This document shows positions 16,069 through 25,836 of a stretch of 64,000 nt of DNA, one piece after another. The stretch is from contig CAWGPR010000002.1 of the NCBI GenBank assembly GCA_963824475.1, positions 186,001-250,000 of the forward strand, read 5' to 3'. Source of the stretch: Roseiarcus sp963824475 (GTDB lineage: Bacteria; Pseudomonadota; Alphaproteobacteria; Rhizobiales; Beijerinckiaceae). The position numbers were made by a program, and so were the translations under genes. Under the pieces are notes generated by a model that made no database searches, was not told the origin of the DNA, and saw nothing but the letters and a program-made list of their open reading frames with translations. Position 1 is the stretch's first letter; the number at the start of each line of letters is the position of its first letter.

Positions 16069-16603
16069 TTTTCGGCTATGCGCGGGTTTCGACGGATGGA
16101 CAGGGCGTTGACGCGCAGGTGAAGGCGTTGCACGTCGCCGGAGCGGAAAAGGTCATCCGCGAAACGGCAAGCGGCGCGAAGTCAGACCGGGCGGGCTTGC
16201 GCCGCGTCCTGGACGGCCTCGGGCAAGGGCGACGTGCTGATGGTGACGCGCCTGGACCGCCTGGCCCGATCCACCCGCGACCTCGTCAATACCGTTGCAT
16301 TAATTTGCCGACCGGAGCGCCGGATTCCGGTCTCTCGGCGACGCCTGGGCCGACAGCACGACCCCGCACGGATGCTGACCGTCCTGGGAGGCCTGGCCGC
16401 GTTCGAGCGCCACATGATCCATGCGCGCACGGGCGAGGGCAGGGAACGTGCCAAGGCGCGAGGTGTGAAGATGGGCCGCAAACCGAAACTGACCCCGCAC
16501 CAAAAGCGTGAGGCAATCAAAACGCAGCGACGAGGACGACGAGCCGGTCCGCGAAATTGCCCGGACCTACAACGTCAGCCAAAGCACGATTTCCCGCCTA
16601 TGA
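16065..16603 (+). pseudogene. Serine recombinase (resolvase/invertase), multiply frameshifted
   Basis: The start, MIFGYARVSTDGQ, carries the catalytic Ser of small serine recombinases. Family sense then jumps frame near 16218 (DVLMVTRLDRLARSTRDL), again between 16300 and 16370, and near 16520, where the last 28 codons (PVREIARTYNVSQSTI) form the C-terminal helix-turn-helix. At least three indels make it non-functional unless they are sequencing errors. Its stop overlaps the next ATG. Confidence 0.8.
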
Positions 16604-17274
16604 CGGAACCCGTCACCACAACGACAGGCGCTCTGGCCACCATTGCGGGGCGGCTGAAGGACTGGCCATTATGGCTGTTCACCGCAATCGCCCTAACCCT
16701 CACCGTCTTTTCGGCCGTCCCGGGCTTTCGGCAGCTTGTGTCACCGGCGACAACGCACGCCGTTGCTTTCGGCGCTATTGCGGCATGGATATTCGCGGGA
16801 TGTAGAGCCGTCGCCCCTGGAATCCGGGCGTTTCACGCTTACCGGGCCGCGTCGGCGGCGCGCGTTCAATTCGTGGTGACGCCAGTTGAGCATCAGTGCA
16901 TCTGGGCAATGGCAAAGCAGAAGGACGGGTCTACCGTGACGCAAGTTTCTGGCCACTTCCTTGTCAGCAATAGAACCGACGAGCGTCTGTATTTCACGAC
17001 GGCCAGGCTAGTCAGACCGAAGATTCGAGGTGAGGAATTGCCGGGGCTTCTCACGATACGTGCCCTTGACAGCAATATGCACGGCACCGCGGGTGTGTCG
17101 GGCTACTTCGTTCCTCCAAAAGCGACTCTACCAGCCTCGGCAACTATTCTGTTCCGGGGAATGCCGCGGCAGAAATCGGGGGTCATGCGGGCGGTAATCG
17201 AGTTTGCCGACGCGAACGGGCACAGAGAGCGCGTCAACCTAAAGCTCGACAACTCCATTGCTCCGGCCGAATGA
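16600..17274 (+). CDS. Membrane-anchored hypothetical protein
   Basis: 224 residues starting at ATG 16600, which overlaps the recombinase stop (ATGA). Two hydrophobic segments (about residues 20-42 and 50-72) are followed by a ~150-residue soluble part with beta-rich sequence (HFLVSNRTDERLYFTTARLV, then ATILFRGMPRQKSG). No family recognised; the soluble part resembles an immunoglobulin-like fold, which is an inference. An open frame also continues into it from the decayed recombinase, but that fusion has no start of its own that fits. Confidence 0.55.
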   Translation: MTEPVTTTTGALATIAGRLKDWPLWLFTAIALTLTVFSAVPGFRQLVSPATTHAVAFGAIAAWIFAGCRAVAPGIRAFHAYRAASAARVQFVVTPVEHQCIWAMAKQKDGSTVTQVSGHFLVSNRTDERLYFTTARLVRPKIRGEELPGLLTIRALDSNMHGTAGVSGYFVPPKATLPASATILFRGMPRQKSGVMRAVIEFADANGHRERVNLKLDNSIAPAE

Positions 17275-17398
17275 CAGGCGATCCGATCTCGCTTTCGTTG
17301 AATGGATACTAGCGGCACGGAATAACAAGGCTCTGATAGAACAGATGAGGGCTGAAGGAAGATGGAAGGGCAAACATAAATAGGCGGACGGATACATA

Positions 17399-17992
17399 AT
17401 GAAAGCAGACGATTTAACCCCATACGAAAAACGGCTATGGATAGAAATTGACCGGATTCTTTATCAAAACTACCTTACACCGCGCACTGTAACCGATTTT
17501 TGGAAAGGAGATAAGGAGGCGGTTGTTCACGGCCTCAGGCAAATGAAAGATCGTGTGTTACGATCAATTGTCATTATGCACTATGTCGAGCTGGACGATC
17601 TTCTAAACCGTGTGATAACGCGTCATTTTTTTGGGAGACGGCGGCACAGACGGCGAGGCATAAATCAGAACACACTCGAATTAATGCTGGACAAGCTCTA
17701 TCCCCAACAGAAACTCGATATCGTCAAAACCTTTATAACGGTGCCCAACCATGTTAATAGTCATGTGATGGCTCTGAACGACATTCGCAACAGCTTCGCG
17801 CACACATATAATCTTGCAAAACTTCCCAAGTCTAAGCGCCTCTACAAAGGCAAGCACGACGTGTTTACAAAGAAAGGCTTAGAGAAATTCAGCGCCGATA
17901 TGTGCGAAGTCGATGAATTCTTCCAGCCCGAAGTCGCGCGCATGAGCCTCGACCTCGTAAAAGCACAACGCGAGCGAAACGCAGCTAAATGA
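17399..17992 (+). CDS. HEPN-like helical protein
   Basis: 197 residues, all helical in appearance, with DIRNSFAH: Arg130, four residues, His135. This R-x4-H motif is the active site of HEPN ribonucleases and of related antitoxin-coupled or defence proteins. Earlier helices read MHYVELDDLLNRVI and LDKLYPQQKLDIVKTF. No antitoxin (MNT or other) is adjacent. The gene is A+T-rich relative to its surroundings. Function as an RNase is inferred from the motif only. Confidence 0.5.
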   Translation: MKADDLTPYEKRLWIEIDRILYQNYLTPRTVTDFWKGDKEAVVHGLRQMKDRVLRSIVIMHYVELDDLLNRVITRHFFGRRRHRRRGINQNTLELMLDKLYPQQKLDIVKTFITVPNHVNSHVMALNDIRNSFAHTYNLAKLPKSKRLYKGKHDVFTKKGLEKFSADMCEVDEFFQPEVARMSLDLVKAQRERNAAK

Positions 17993-18212
17993 CGGCTGCG
18001 ATCCAGTCCTTTTTCCATCAACGCCTTAATCGATAGGTGTTTGTTGCTCGGGGATCCGCTCCGTGTTAGGCACCGCGCTAGGTGTCGTCGTTCTAAGTCT
18101 TCTTTGTATATTCGGCAGGGGTTTCGGAATCGTACACGAACCCCATAGGATGGGAGACTCCGTCGCGGTCTATCCGGTATGGCTGCCACTTGGCGCAAAA
18201 CCGACTAATATA

Positions 18213-18956
18213 TTAGTCCGCCCCGAGCCGCTCTTCGAGGCGGGCCCGCCACGCTTCCGGGTCGTGCGCCGGCCTGAGGAACTGGGCGCGGGCGGCGCGG
18301 CCGCCGGCGGCGAGGTCGAGGCCCTCGGCGTCGAGCCCGATCGCCCGCCAGCCCCCGGGACCTGGAGCCCGGGGGGAGGCTTTATGTCCCGCGAGCCGCG
18401 CGAGCGCCCCCTCGCCCAGGGCGTTCGCCTCCTTGAGGAGCCTTTCCTCAGCCTCGGTCAGCGCCGCTTCGCCCTCGCGGGGGCTGAGAACCTCCGCCGG
18501 GGTGAGGGGCGCGGCGCGGCCGAAGCCGCCGTTGAAATGCACGTCCTGGATGCGGAGCTCAAACACGGCGAAATCGGCGAAGCCGGCGTAGAGCGCCGCC
18601 TTGGGATTGCGCTGTAGATACCGGACCTTGGCGCGCGGCTCCGGGCGCCGTTCGACCCGCCCGCCAAGCGTGATTCGCGGATGGTTGAGCGGGTCGCCGC
18701 GCTCGTGGCGCCCAGTCAGGAGCAAGGAGGCGCGCGGGTCGTGGGCGAGGTTCTTGGTGTGGCGCGACAGCGTCGACATGAGGATGAGCGGCGCGCCGTC
18801 GAAATCGCTGGCGACGCCGATGAGCGTGGTCAGGGGCGCGCCTCCCGCCGCCTCCAGAGTCGCCAATGCGCCAGTGCGGGCGAGCCGCATCAGCCGCTTG
18901 GCGTCGGCGACGGCCTGGGCATGGGCCTCATTCGGATCGGCGGGGGCGCTCGCCAT
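18213..18956 (-). CDS. HugZ-like heme utilisation/pyridoxamine 5'-phosphate oxidase-fold protein
   Basis: About 247 residues from ATG 18956 (AAGG just upstream; an earlier in-frame start at 18992 is less likely). The split-barrel domain has AKRLMRLARTGALATLE, TLIGVASDFDGAPLILMSTLSRHTKN read in two parts, and SLLLTGRHERGDPLNHPRITL; the C-terminal part has VHFNGGFGRAAPLTPAEVL and the DUF2470 domain. These are features of the HugZ family, cytosolic proteins linked to heme degradation or flavin binding. It sits upstream of and divergent from chvI, as core chromosome. Confidence 0.8.
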   Translation of the reverse strand: MASAPADPNEAHAQAVADAKRLMRLARTGALATLEAAGGAPLTTLIGVASDFDGAPLILMSTLSRHTKNLAHDPRASLLLTGRHERGDPLNHPRITLGGRVERRPEPRAKVRYLQRNPKAALYAGFADFAVFELRIQDVHFNGGFGRAAPLTPAEVLSPREGEAALTEAEERLLKEANALGEGALARLAGHKASPRAPGPGGWRAIGLDAEGLDLAAGGRAARAQFLRPAHDPEAWRARLEERLGAD

Positions 18957-19227
18957 GGCGGCCTTGACGCTTCGGGCGGATCGGAGCAACACAACCCCGG
19001 CGGCCTTGAGCGGTCAAGAGGGCGACTTGGCGCCGGGACCACGCTCGCTCCGATCGCTGGCCAATGCCTCCAACATGATGGTAATCTTGCACAATTCGCG
19101 AGGACGTCCCATCTGAAATCGGCCGGATGGGGAGGATCGCCCTCCTCGGAACACATTCAGTCGATCAATGGTTTCAACTTTGAGCCAGCCAGCCCAAGAG
19201 GCGACAGCAGATCAAAACGGGAGCTTC

Positions 19228-19926
19228 ATGCCCACAATCGCGCTGGTCGACGACGACCGTAACATACTGACATCCGTCTCTTTATCGCTCGAGGCGGAGG
19301 GATATCGGGTGCAGACCTACACCGACGGCGCGAGCGCGCTCGAGGGTTTGAAGGCCAACGCGCCCGATCTCGCCATTTTCGACATCAAGATGCCGCGCAT
19401 GGACGGAATGGAGCTGCTGCGCCGCCTGCGGCAGAAGTCGGATCTGCCAGTCATCTTCCTGACGTCCAAGGATGAGGAGATTGACGAATTGTTCGGCCTC
19501 AAAATGGGCGCCGACGATTTCATCCGCAAGCCTTTCTCCCAGCGCCTTCTGGTTGAGCGGGTGAAGGCGATCCTTCGTCGCTCGAACCCCAAGGACGCCG
19601 CAACGCAGAAGGAGACCGAAGCCAAGATTCTCGAACGCGGCCGGTTGAAGATGGATCCTGAGCGTCATACCTGCACTTGGGACAACACCGCGGTGACGCT
19701 GACGGTCACGGAGTTTCTTATTCTCCAGGCGCTGGCGACCAGGCCAGGGGTGGTCAAGAGCCGCAACGCTCTGATGGACGCGGCTTATGATGATCAGGTC
19801 TATGTCGACGACCGCACCATCGACAGCCACATCAAGCGGTTGCGCAAGAAGTTCAAGGTGGTCGAGCCGGATTTCGAAATGATCGAGACCCTCTACGGCG
19901 TTGGCTACCGATTTAAGGAAGGGTAG
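19228..19926 (+). CDS. chvI: ChvI response regulator
   Basis: 232 residues from ATG 19228 (GGGAG site). Receiver domain: phospho-acceptor Asp52 in FDIKMPRMDG, acidic triad VDDD at residues 7-10, and KPFSQR as the conserved Lys region. The C-terminal OmpR-type winged helix has LTVTEFLILQALATRPGVV and TIDSHIKRLRKKF. With ChvG it forms the envelope-stress/acid-response two-component system conserved in Rhizobiales. The chvI-chvG-hprK-EIIA-ptsH order is the conserved arrangement, which supports the name. Confidence 0.92.
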   Translation: MPTIALVDDDRNILTSVSLSLEAEGYRVQTYTDGASALEGLKANAPDLAIFDIKMPRMDGMELLRRLRQKSDLPVIFLTSKDEEIDELFGLKMGADDFIRKPFSQRLLVERVKAILRRSNPKDAATQKETEAKILERGRLKMDPERHTCTWDNTAVTLTVTEFLILQALATRPGVVKSRNALMDAAYDDQVYVDDRTIDSHIKRLRKKFKVVEPDFEMIETLYGVGYRFKEG

Positions 19927-19943
19927 GCCGCTCGGACTGAGAC

Positions 19944-21804
19944 ATGAGCGCCGAAACGCAGCTTCAACACCGCCTTGCCGCTCAGCCAGCGCGTGGGAGG
20001 CTTCGTTGGCTGCGCTTGCGCGCCCATGTCGCCTGGCGATTTCTGACCGCGCGCTTCTCGTCCTCGCTCACCCGACGCATCGTCGTCCTCAATCTCGGCG
20101 GCCTTGTGGTGCTCGTGGTCGGCTTCCTGCTCCTCGATCAGTTTCGCGCCGATCTGATCCAGGCGCGGGTGCAGAGCCTCACCATCCAGGCCGACATCAT
20201 CGCCGCCGCGGTTTCCGCTTCGGCCACAGGGGACACCGATTCAATCACCATCGATCCGGACAAGCTGCTGCAACTGGCGCCGGGCCAAAGCGTCGCGCCG
20301 TCGCCAAGCGATGAGGACGCGACGCAGTTCTCCATCAATCCCGCGCTTGTCGGGCCTTTCCTGCATCGGCTGGTGACGCCGACCCGCACACGCGCGCGCA
20401 TTTATGACAGCGACGGCCGGCTTCTGCTCGAACTCGCGATCGTATTCGGCCCGCGGCGCGGTCACGCGGTCGGATTTGCCAGATGCTTCGGAGCGGCGCG
20501 GATTTGCGGACCGAATCGTCGCCCACCTGCGCAGTTTTTTCGTGAACTCGACCGCGCCGCGAGCCGAAGATCCATGGGCGACCAATGGCCGGACGATGCC
20601 GGAAGTCGCCGGCGCGCTGCAGGGCAAAACGCAATCTCTGGTGCGAGTTAATAGTGAAGGCGAAACCGTCGTCTCCGTCGGGGTGCCGATCCAGCGGATG
20701 ATGGCGACCCGCGGCGCGCTGCTCCTCTCCACCCAGGGCGGCGACATCGACCGCGTGATCACCTCCGCGCGTTTGGCTCAACTGCGCTTCTTTCTGGTGC
20801 TCGCTATTGTGATGCTGGTTCTATCGCTTTCGCTCGCCAATACGATCGCCGAACCCGTCCGACGGCTCGCCGATGCGGCGGAGCGCGTGCGGCGCGGCAT
20901 TCGGTCGCGACAGCAAATTCCCGATTTTACCGCGCGATCAGACGAGATCGGCCACTTGTCCCGGGCGCTGCGCGATATGACGCAGGCGCTCTATAATCGT
21001 CTTGACGCGATCGAGAGTTTCGCGGCCGACGTCGCGCACGAACTCAAGAATCCGCTGACGTCGCTGCGCAGCGCGCTCGAAACGTTGCCGAAGGTGAATG
21101 TTGGGCAGTCGCGCGACCGGCTGATCGCCGTCATGCAACATGACGTGCGGCGGCTCGACCGGTTGATCAGCGACATCTCTGACGCGTCCCGCCTCGATGC
21201 AGAACTCGCGCGAGGCGAAGCAAGACCAGTCGACATCGCCGCTCTCCTGCGGGCGGTCGTATCAATGGCGGAGGATTCTCCACGCAGCAACGGCGCGCGG
21301 GTTAAATTGTGCATCCCGGTCAGGCGGGGCAGGAACGCCAGCGCGGACTATTTTGTCCTCGGGCACGATTCGCGTCTCGCCCAGGTCGTGACAAACCTCA
21401 TTGACAACGCCTGTTCCTTCTCCGAACCCGGCAGCATGGTGCGCGTCGCGCTCGAGCGCGCTTCTGCTCGGAGCGAGCCGGATGGAGAGCAGCCCTTCGA
21501 TCGCGTTGTCATCACTGTCGATGATGACGGACCTGGAATCCCCCCGCATGCGCTTGAGCGTATTTTCGAGCGATTCTACACGGATCGGCCAAACCAAGGG
21601 TTCGGTCAGAATTCGGGCTTGGGGCTATCGATTTCGCGCCAGATTGTCGAGGCTCACGGTGGTCGCATTTGGGCGTGCAATCGGCCAGCTGGCGCCGGCG
21701 TCGCGACGGCCAACGGCGACAATTCCGATGACAATTCCGATGAGGTGGTTCGGCACGGCGCGGGCGCGCGCTTTGTCGTGGAATTGCCGGCGTTCGCGGC
21801 ATGA
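19944..21804 (+). CDS. chvG: ChvG sensor histidine kinase (apparent single-base frameshift)
   Basis: The first frame has an N-terminal membrane segment (VVLNLGGLVVLVVGFLLL) and the sensor domain; the second has the second membrane segment, HAMP (PVRRLADAAERVRRG), the phospho-acceptor His in DVAHELKNPL and ATP-binding N, G1 and G2 boxes (NLIDNACSFSEPG, DDDGPGIP, GLGLSISRQ). The reading sense shifts at about 20430-20432, where one extra A (CTCGAACTCG) turns DSDGRLLL-DSRSYS out of frame. Since all domains are otherwise perfect, this is likely a sequencing indel or very recent. It ends overlapping hprK. Confidence 0.85.
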
Positions 21805-22355
21805 CTGCGGGCGCTTTGGCGGAGGGGACCAGCCTCCATGCGACGGCCGTGATTCATCGCGAAACCGGCGTCTTGATCCTTGGACCATCGGGTTCCGGCA
21901 AAAGCGCGCTGGCGCTTGCGCTGATGGCGCGCGCTAGCGGGGCAGGGGCGTTTGGCGCTCTGATCGGGGACGACCGCATTTTTGTCCGCAGGGCGGACGG
22001 CCGCCTGATTGCTTGGGGAGCCGCCAATATGGCCGGCGTCATCGAGCGCCGGACGGCGGGTCTGATCGTAGTCCAGCATGAGCCGGCGGCGATTGTGCGG
22101 CTGGCGGTAGAACTCTGCGAGCGCGGACGTCAATGGCCGAGAATGCCCGAGGATCACGACTGCCTGATGATCGGCGGGGTGAGACTGCCCCGTCTGGCCC
22201 TTGATTCCAACCTCAGCGTTTGCGATCAGGCGCTCGCGGTCGAAGAGCGATTGGCGGTCTTGGCGGCGGGGACCGCGGCGAAATTAGGAATTTTGCTTGA
22301 ACATTGCGCCGCAGTGCACAAAAATGGACGCCCTGAGATTTCGCCGCCGGCCTGA
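21801..22355 (+). CDS. hprK: HPr kinase/phosphorylase, short alphaproteobacterial form
   Basis: 184 residues; ATG overlaps the chvG stop (ATGA). Walker A GPSGSGKS is at residues 28-35, then GDDRIFVRR. The N-terminal domain of Firmicute HprK is missing, as usual for alphaproteobacteria. It phosphorylates a Ser in HPr, here encoded two genes downstream. The signature part that follows (RLPRLALD) is conserved. Confidence 0.88.
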   Translation: MTAGALAEGTSLHATAVIHRETGVLILGPSGSGKSALALALMARASGAGAFGALIGDDRIFVRRADGRLIAWGAANMAGVIERRTAGLIVVQHEPAAIVRLAVELCERGRQWPRMPEDHDCLMIGGVRLPRLALDSNLSVCDQALAVEERLAVLAAGTAAKLGILLEHCAAVHKNGRPEISPPA

Positions 22356-22396
22356 ATGGCCCCGGGAGCGTGATCCGATCGACTGATGGACAACTG

Positions 22397-22798
22397 ATGA
22401 TCGGAATGGTCCTCGTGACCCACGGCCAGCTCGCCACTGGTTTTCGGGCAGCGTTAGAGCATGTGGTTGGGCCGCAGTCCCAGCTGGAGACAATCACCAT
22501 CGGTCCGGAAGACGACATGGAGCAGCGGCGCTCGGACATCCTGAGCGCGGCCGCGCGCGTCCAGGATGGCGGCGGGGTTGTTATCCTGACCGACATGTTC
22601 GGCGGCACGCCATCGAATCTCGCGATTTCAGTGATGGATGGCGGACGCGTCGAAGTGATCTGCGGCGTCAACCTGCCGATGTTGATCAAGCTCGCGACGA
22701 TGCGCGAGAGCGCCGATCTCGACCACGCCGTGGTCGAGGCGCGCGACGCCGGACGCAAATACATCACGATCGCAAGCAAGGTGCTGGAGGGCAAGTGA
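22397..22798 (+). CDS. PTS mannose-type EIIA protein
   Basis: 133 residues from ATG 22397 (nine codons shorter than the longest frame; neither start has a strong ribosome site). The phospho-His is His9 in VLVTHG. ILTDMFGGTPSNLA is the family signature. There is no EIIB/EIIC, so it belongs to a regulatory phosphorelay with HPr rather than sugar uptake. It overlaps ptsH by GTGA. Confidence 0.88.
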   Translation: MIGMVLVTHGQLATGFRAALEHVVGPQSQLETITIGPEDDMEQRRSDILSAAARVQDGGGVVILTDMFGGTPSNLAISVMDGGRVEVICGVNLPMLIKLATMRESADLDHAVVEARDAGRKYITIASKVLEGK

Positions 22799-23118
22799 CC
22801 CAGGCCGGCCCCGAAGGAGAGTGCCCGCCGCCGCCTTCGTTCGCCGGGGCGCTGTCGCGGGAATTGCACATTGTCAACCGAAAGGGTCTGCACGCGCGGG
22901 CCACCGCCAAATTTGTGCAGTGCGTCGACCGATTTCACGCGGACGTCAAAGTCACGCGCTGCGGCGAGACTGTCGGGGGCGATTCGATCATGGGCATCCT
23001 GACGCTCGGCGCAGGCCCAGGATCAACGATCACTGTGTCGGCCTCGGGCGCCGAAGCTCGAGAGGCGCTGGATGCGCTGGCGGCCCTTGTCTCCGGCCGG
23101 TTCGGCGAAGACGAGTGA
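22795..23118 (+). CDS. ptsH: HPr phosphocarrier protein
   Basis: 107 residues from GTG 22795. His33 in KGLHARA is the site phosphorylated by EI; Ser64 in GGDSIMGILTLGA is the site used by HprK. An extra N-terminal tail of ~15 residues rich in Pro is present. It ends the chvI-chvG-hprK-EIIA-ptsH operon, whose genes all overlap or lie within a few bases of one another. Confidence 0.92.
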   Translation: MTQAGPEGECPPPPSFAGALSRELHIVNRKGLHARATAKFVQCVDRFHADVKVTRCGETVGGDSIMGILTLGAGPGSTITVSASGAEAREALDALAALVSGRFGEDE

Positions 23119-23541
23119 GGCTCGCTTTACCGGCGCACGCCGCGAGGCGCCGCCGACGGCTCAATAAAACCAGAAGATTGAGAAATACATTCCCTTTTTA
23201 AGAAATGTCGGATAGGATAGCGAAATCGCGCCAAAGCCGAGGCCCTATGCCCAATTTGTCCGGAACCGAAAAAGCTGTTGTGGGCCTCGCCTGCCCTGAT
23301 CACGCCGGCGCGTGCTCCACGCCTTCGGCGCCGTCCGTTGAGCCTGAGATCGGAAGTCGGAAGGAAAATCCACTGTAACGCTTTGAAATCGCTCATTTTG
23401 CGGAAGGAAATGAGGCTTCCGCGGCCCCAGTTTGAAGGCGTCGACGAAGATTTTCGGCCTGAAAAGGCGGGTTTCGGCGCGGAAAGCGCCTCTTTTTTGC
23501 TTCCAAACGTGCGGTTTGCCAAAGGCGCATTAATTCTGGCG
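23119..23541. other. Intergenic between ptsH and lptB
   Basis: Convergent gap of 423 bases. Just after ptsH, GGCGCACGCCGCGAGGCGCC can form a GC-rich hairpin but lacks a clear T-run. No gene is supported; rpoN, which often follows lptB in Rhizobiales, is not here. Confidence 0.4.
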
Positions 23542-24397
23542 CTACATCCGGAAGTCCTCGCCCAGATAGAAGCGTCGCACGTCCGGGTGCGCAATGATGT
23601 CGTCCGGCGGCCCCTCGGTCAGGACTTGGCCGCTGTGAATGATGTAGGCGCGATCGATCAGCCCGAGGGTCTCTCGCACATTGTGATCGGTAATCAAGAC
23701 GCCGATGCCGCGCCCTTTGAGGTGGCGCACGAGGTCCTGAATGTCGCCGACCGCGATTGGATCGATGCCCGCGAAAGGCTCGTCGAGGAGCATGAAAGAC
23801 GGTTTGCCGGCGAGGGCGCGGGCGATCTCGCACCGCCGCCGTTCGCCGCCCGACAGCGAAATTGAGGGCGCGGTGCGCACCCGCGCGATGTCGAACTCCT
23901 CGAGCAGCAATTCCAGCATCGCCTCCCTCGCCCGACGGTTGGGTTCGTTGACCTCGAGCACCGCGCGTATGTTGTCCTCGACGTTGAGTCCGCGGAAGAT
24001 CGAGGCTTCCTGCGGCAAATAGCCGAACTCCGAGCCGCGCTCTTTGAAACATCGGCAACCCGGTGACGTCATGGCCGTCCAATTCGATTTCGCCCTTGTC
24101 GGGTTTGACGAGGCCGGTGATCATGTAGAAGACGGTCGTCTTGCCGGCCCCATTTGGCCCCAACAAACCGACCGCCTCGCCCCGTCGCACCGAAAGGCTG
24201 ACGTCCTGCACCACCATTCGGCCGCGATAGCCCTTGCCGAGGCGATGCACCGCGAGAACCCCTTGCCCCCCAGGCGCGATCCATCGTTCGGAAGCCGATC
24301 CGTTGCTCACGCCGCGCAACCATTTGCGCCAGCGAGGCGGCGCGCTTACGCGGTCGCGCACGGCGCCATCGCTCACCGACGACCGCTCGCTTCGCAT
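23542..24397 (-). CDS. lptB: LPS export ABC ATPase LptB (apparent single-base frameshift)
   Basis: Walker A is GPNGAGKTT, the Q-loop region GYLPQEASIFRGL, the ABC signature LSGGERRRCEIARAL, Walker B FMLLDEPFAGIDP and the switch His is in LITDHNVRE. The ATPase powers LPS transport with LptF/G/C. The frame shifts at about 24025-24031, where one extra base interrupts RARLG-GYLPQE. As LptB is essential in most LPS-bearing bacteria and everything else is intact, a sequencing indel is the likelier cause. About 45 extra N-terminal residues precede the usual start; a later start is possible. Confidence 0.88.
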
Positions 24398-24436
24398 GCA
24401 TCAGACGCTGCGCGAAAGGTCGGCAATCACCGGCTC

Positions 24437-25081
24437 CTATTTCGACTTCGCTGCATCCGCCTTCGTGGCGTCGGCGCCGGATTTGGTCGCGTCGGTGCTC
24501 GACTTCGGGACGAATTGTCCGTGCACCCGGCCTGACTTGGCGCTGGTGTCGACGGTCGCCAAGCCGTTCTTGAGGTCGTAGGTCAGCTTATCGCCCTTGG
24601 TGACGTTCTGGCCGTCGCTGAGTGTGACATGACCGATGAGCCACACTTTGTCCTGGGCTTTGTCGTAGCTGCCGCTATCGCCAGTGGCGACTTGCGTCTT
24701 GGAGACGACGGTGACAGGTCCCGTCGCGTCGAGGTGCTTGACGCCGGAGTCCGCTGACGGGCCGGACTGGCCGTTCGCCGGTTGTGGCGCTCCTTGCGTC
24801 GGCGCGCGATCCAAAAAGACCGTCATGGCCGAGCAGGTCATTTTCGTATCCCCCTGAATGACGACGACATTCCCGGAATAGACCGCTTTGTGTTCCTTGT
24901 CGTAGTAAACGAGCTCGTCGGCGTCGATCGAGATCGGCTCCTTTGAATTTGTCCCAGGGAAGACTGCGACCGAGTCGTTGGGGCCGGACGGCTTTTCGGC
25001 CGCAGCGCCGGCGCCGCTCGAGCAAAGGAGCGCGGCCGCCAGCGCCGCCAGCCACCCAGAAAGGCGAGACGGCAACGTCAT
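24437..25081 (-). CDS. lptA: LptA-like periplasmic LPS transport protein
   Basis: 214 residues. Signal peptide of about 27 residues, then the OstA/LptA jellyroll (PISIDADELVYYDKEHKAVY, GNVVVIQGDTKMTC, then VWLIGHVTLSDGQNVTKG, each shorter than one strand pair). The C-terminal tail is rich in Ala, Lys and Asp. It bridges LptC and LptD across the periplasm. Its ATG overlaps the lptC stop. Confidence 0.88.
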   Translation of the reverse strand: MTLPSRLSGWLAALAAALLCSSGAGAAAEKPSGPNDSVAVFPGTNSKEPISIDADELVYYDKEHKAVYSGNVVVIQGDTKMTCSAMTVFLDRAPTQGAPQPANGQSGPSADSGVKHLDATGPVTVVSKTQVATGDSGSYDKAQDKVWLIGHVTLSDGQNVTKGDKLTYDLKNGLATVDTSAKSGRVHGQFVPKSSTDATKSGADATKADAAKSK

Positions 25082-25836
25082 GGATTGGTCCTTTTTACCT
25101 CGGCGCCGGGCTGTTGGTCGGTCTGGGGAACGATGTTCGTCCGGACATGGCCTTCGAAGGTTAGCTCCTGACCGTGGTTGAGGGCCGCGCCCCGATCGGC
25201 GAGCACCGTCGTGCCGTCGCCAGCCAGGACTTCCACAGGCTCATCGCTCCCATAAACTCCGGACTTAAAATCGAATTTGGCGCTTCGCAATAGCACGGTG
25301 AATCGGCCGTTCTTGATCCGTATATTCTTCGACAGCTCCATGCGCTCCCCCACGCTGTCGTAAACACCCGCGTCGGCGGTCAAGTGCGTCGCCTCCCCGC
25401 CCGCCATGCCAATCTCACCGCTGACGTTCTGTAGCTCCACGGTGGTCGGCTGTTTGATGTCCTGCAGCGCCCGCTCGGCGGTTAGGAGATAGGGCTGGCC
25501 ATCGCTGCGAAATCCAGCGAGCTTCGGGCGGTCCATCACAATCTTTGTTCCTTCGACCGAAAGGGCGGCAAAACTCAATGATCCCAGTTTTGTTGCGAAA
25601 GGGTTGAAAAAGGCGACCACGAACAACGCGGCGACTGCGCCTAGGCCGCCGATCAGAATCAGAAGGCGCAACAGCCTGACGCGCTTTGAGTGTCGCTTGG
25701 CTTTGGCAAAGGCTTGCTGGCGGTCAGGAGGCGGGGCGACGCCAATGCGGCGGGTGGCGGAGGGAAGAGCAAAGGGCTCCATCCGCTCCGCCCCAGCGAC
25801 GCCCGTAACGGTTGCGTCATTCTGAAACGCTGGCAT
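25078..25836 (-). CDS. lptC: LptC family LPS export protein
   Basis: 252 residues. A cytosolic basic N-terminus of ~55 residues, one membrane helix (LLILIGGLGAVAALFVVAF) and an LptC/OstA-like periplasmic domain (LTAERALQDIKQPTTVELQ read in part). It belongs to the inner-membrane LptBFG-C complex. First gene of the lptC-lptA-lptB operon. Confidence 0.85.
   Translation of the reverse strand: MPAFQNDATVTGVAGAERMEPFALPSATRRIGVAPPPDRQQAFAKAKRHSKRVRLLRLLILIGGLGAVAALFVVAFFNPFATKLGSLSFAALSVEGTKIVMDRPKLAGFRSDGQPYLLTAERALQDIKQPTTVELQNVSGEIGMAGGEATHLTADAGVYDSVGERMELSKNIRIKNGRFTVLLRSAKFDFKSGVYGSDEPVEVLAGDGTTVLADRGAALNHGQELTFEGHVRTNIVPQTDQQPGAEVKRTNP

Noticed and set aside
16234..17274. Single long recombinase-membrane protein fusion
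   Set aside because: The fusion arises because a frameshifted recombinase frame runs into the membrane gene; the true recombinase end and the ATGA start at 16600 are visible in other frames.
18063..18617. 184-residue plus-strand frame opposite the HugZ-like gene
   Set aside because: The minus strand shows clear family motifs; the plus frame has low-complexity Gly/Ala/Glu sequence.
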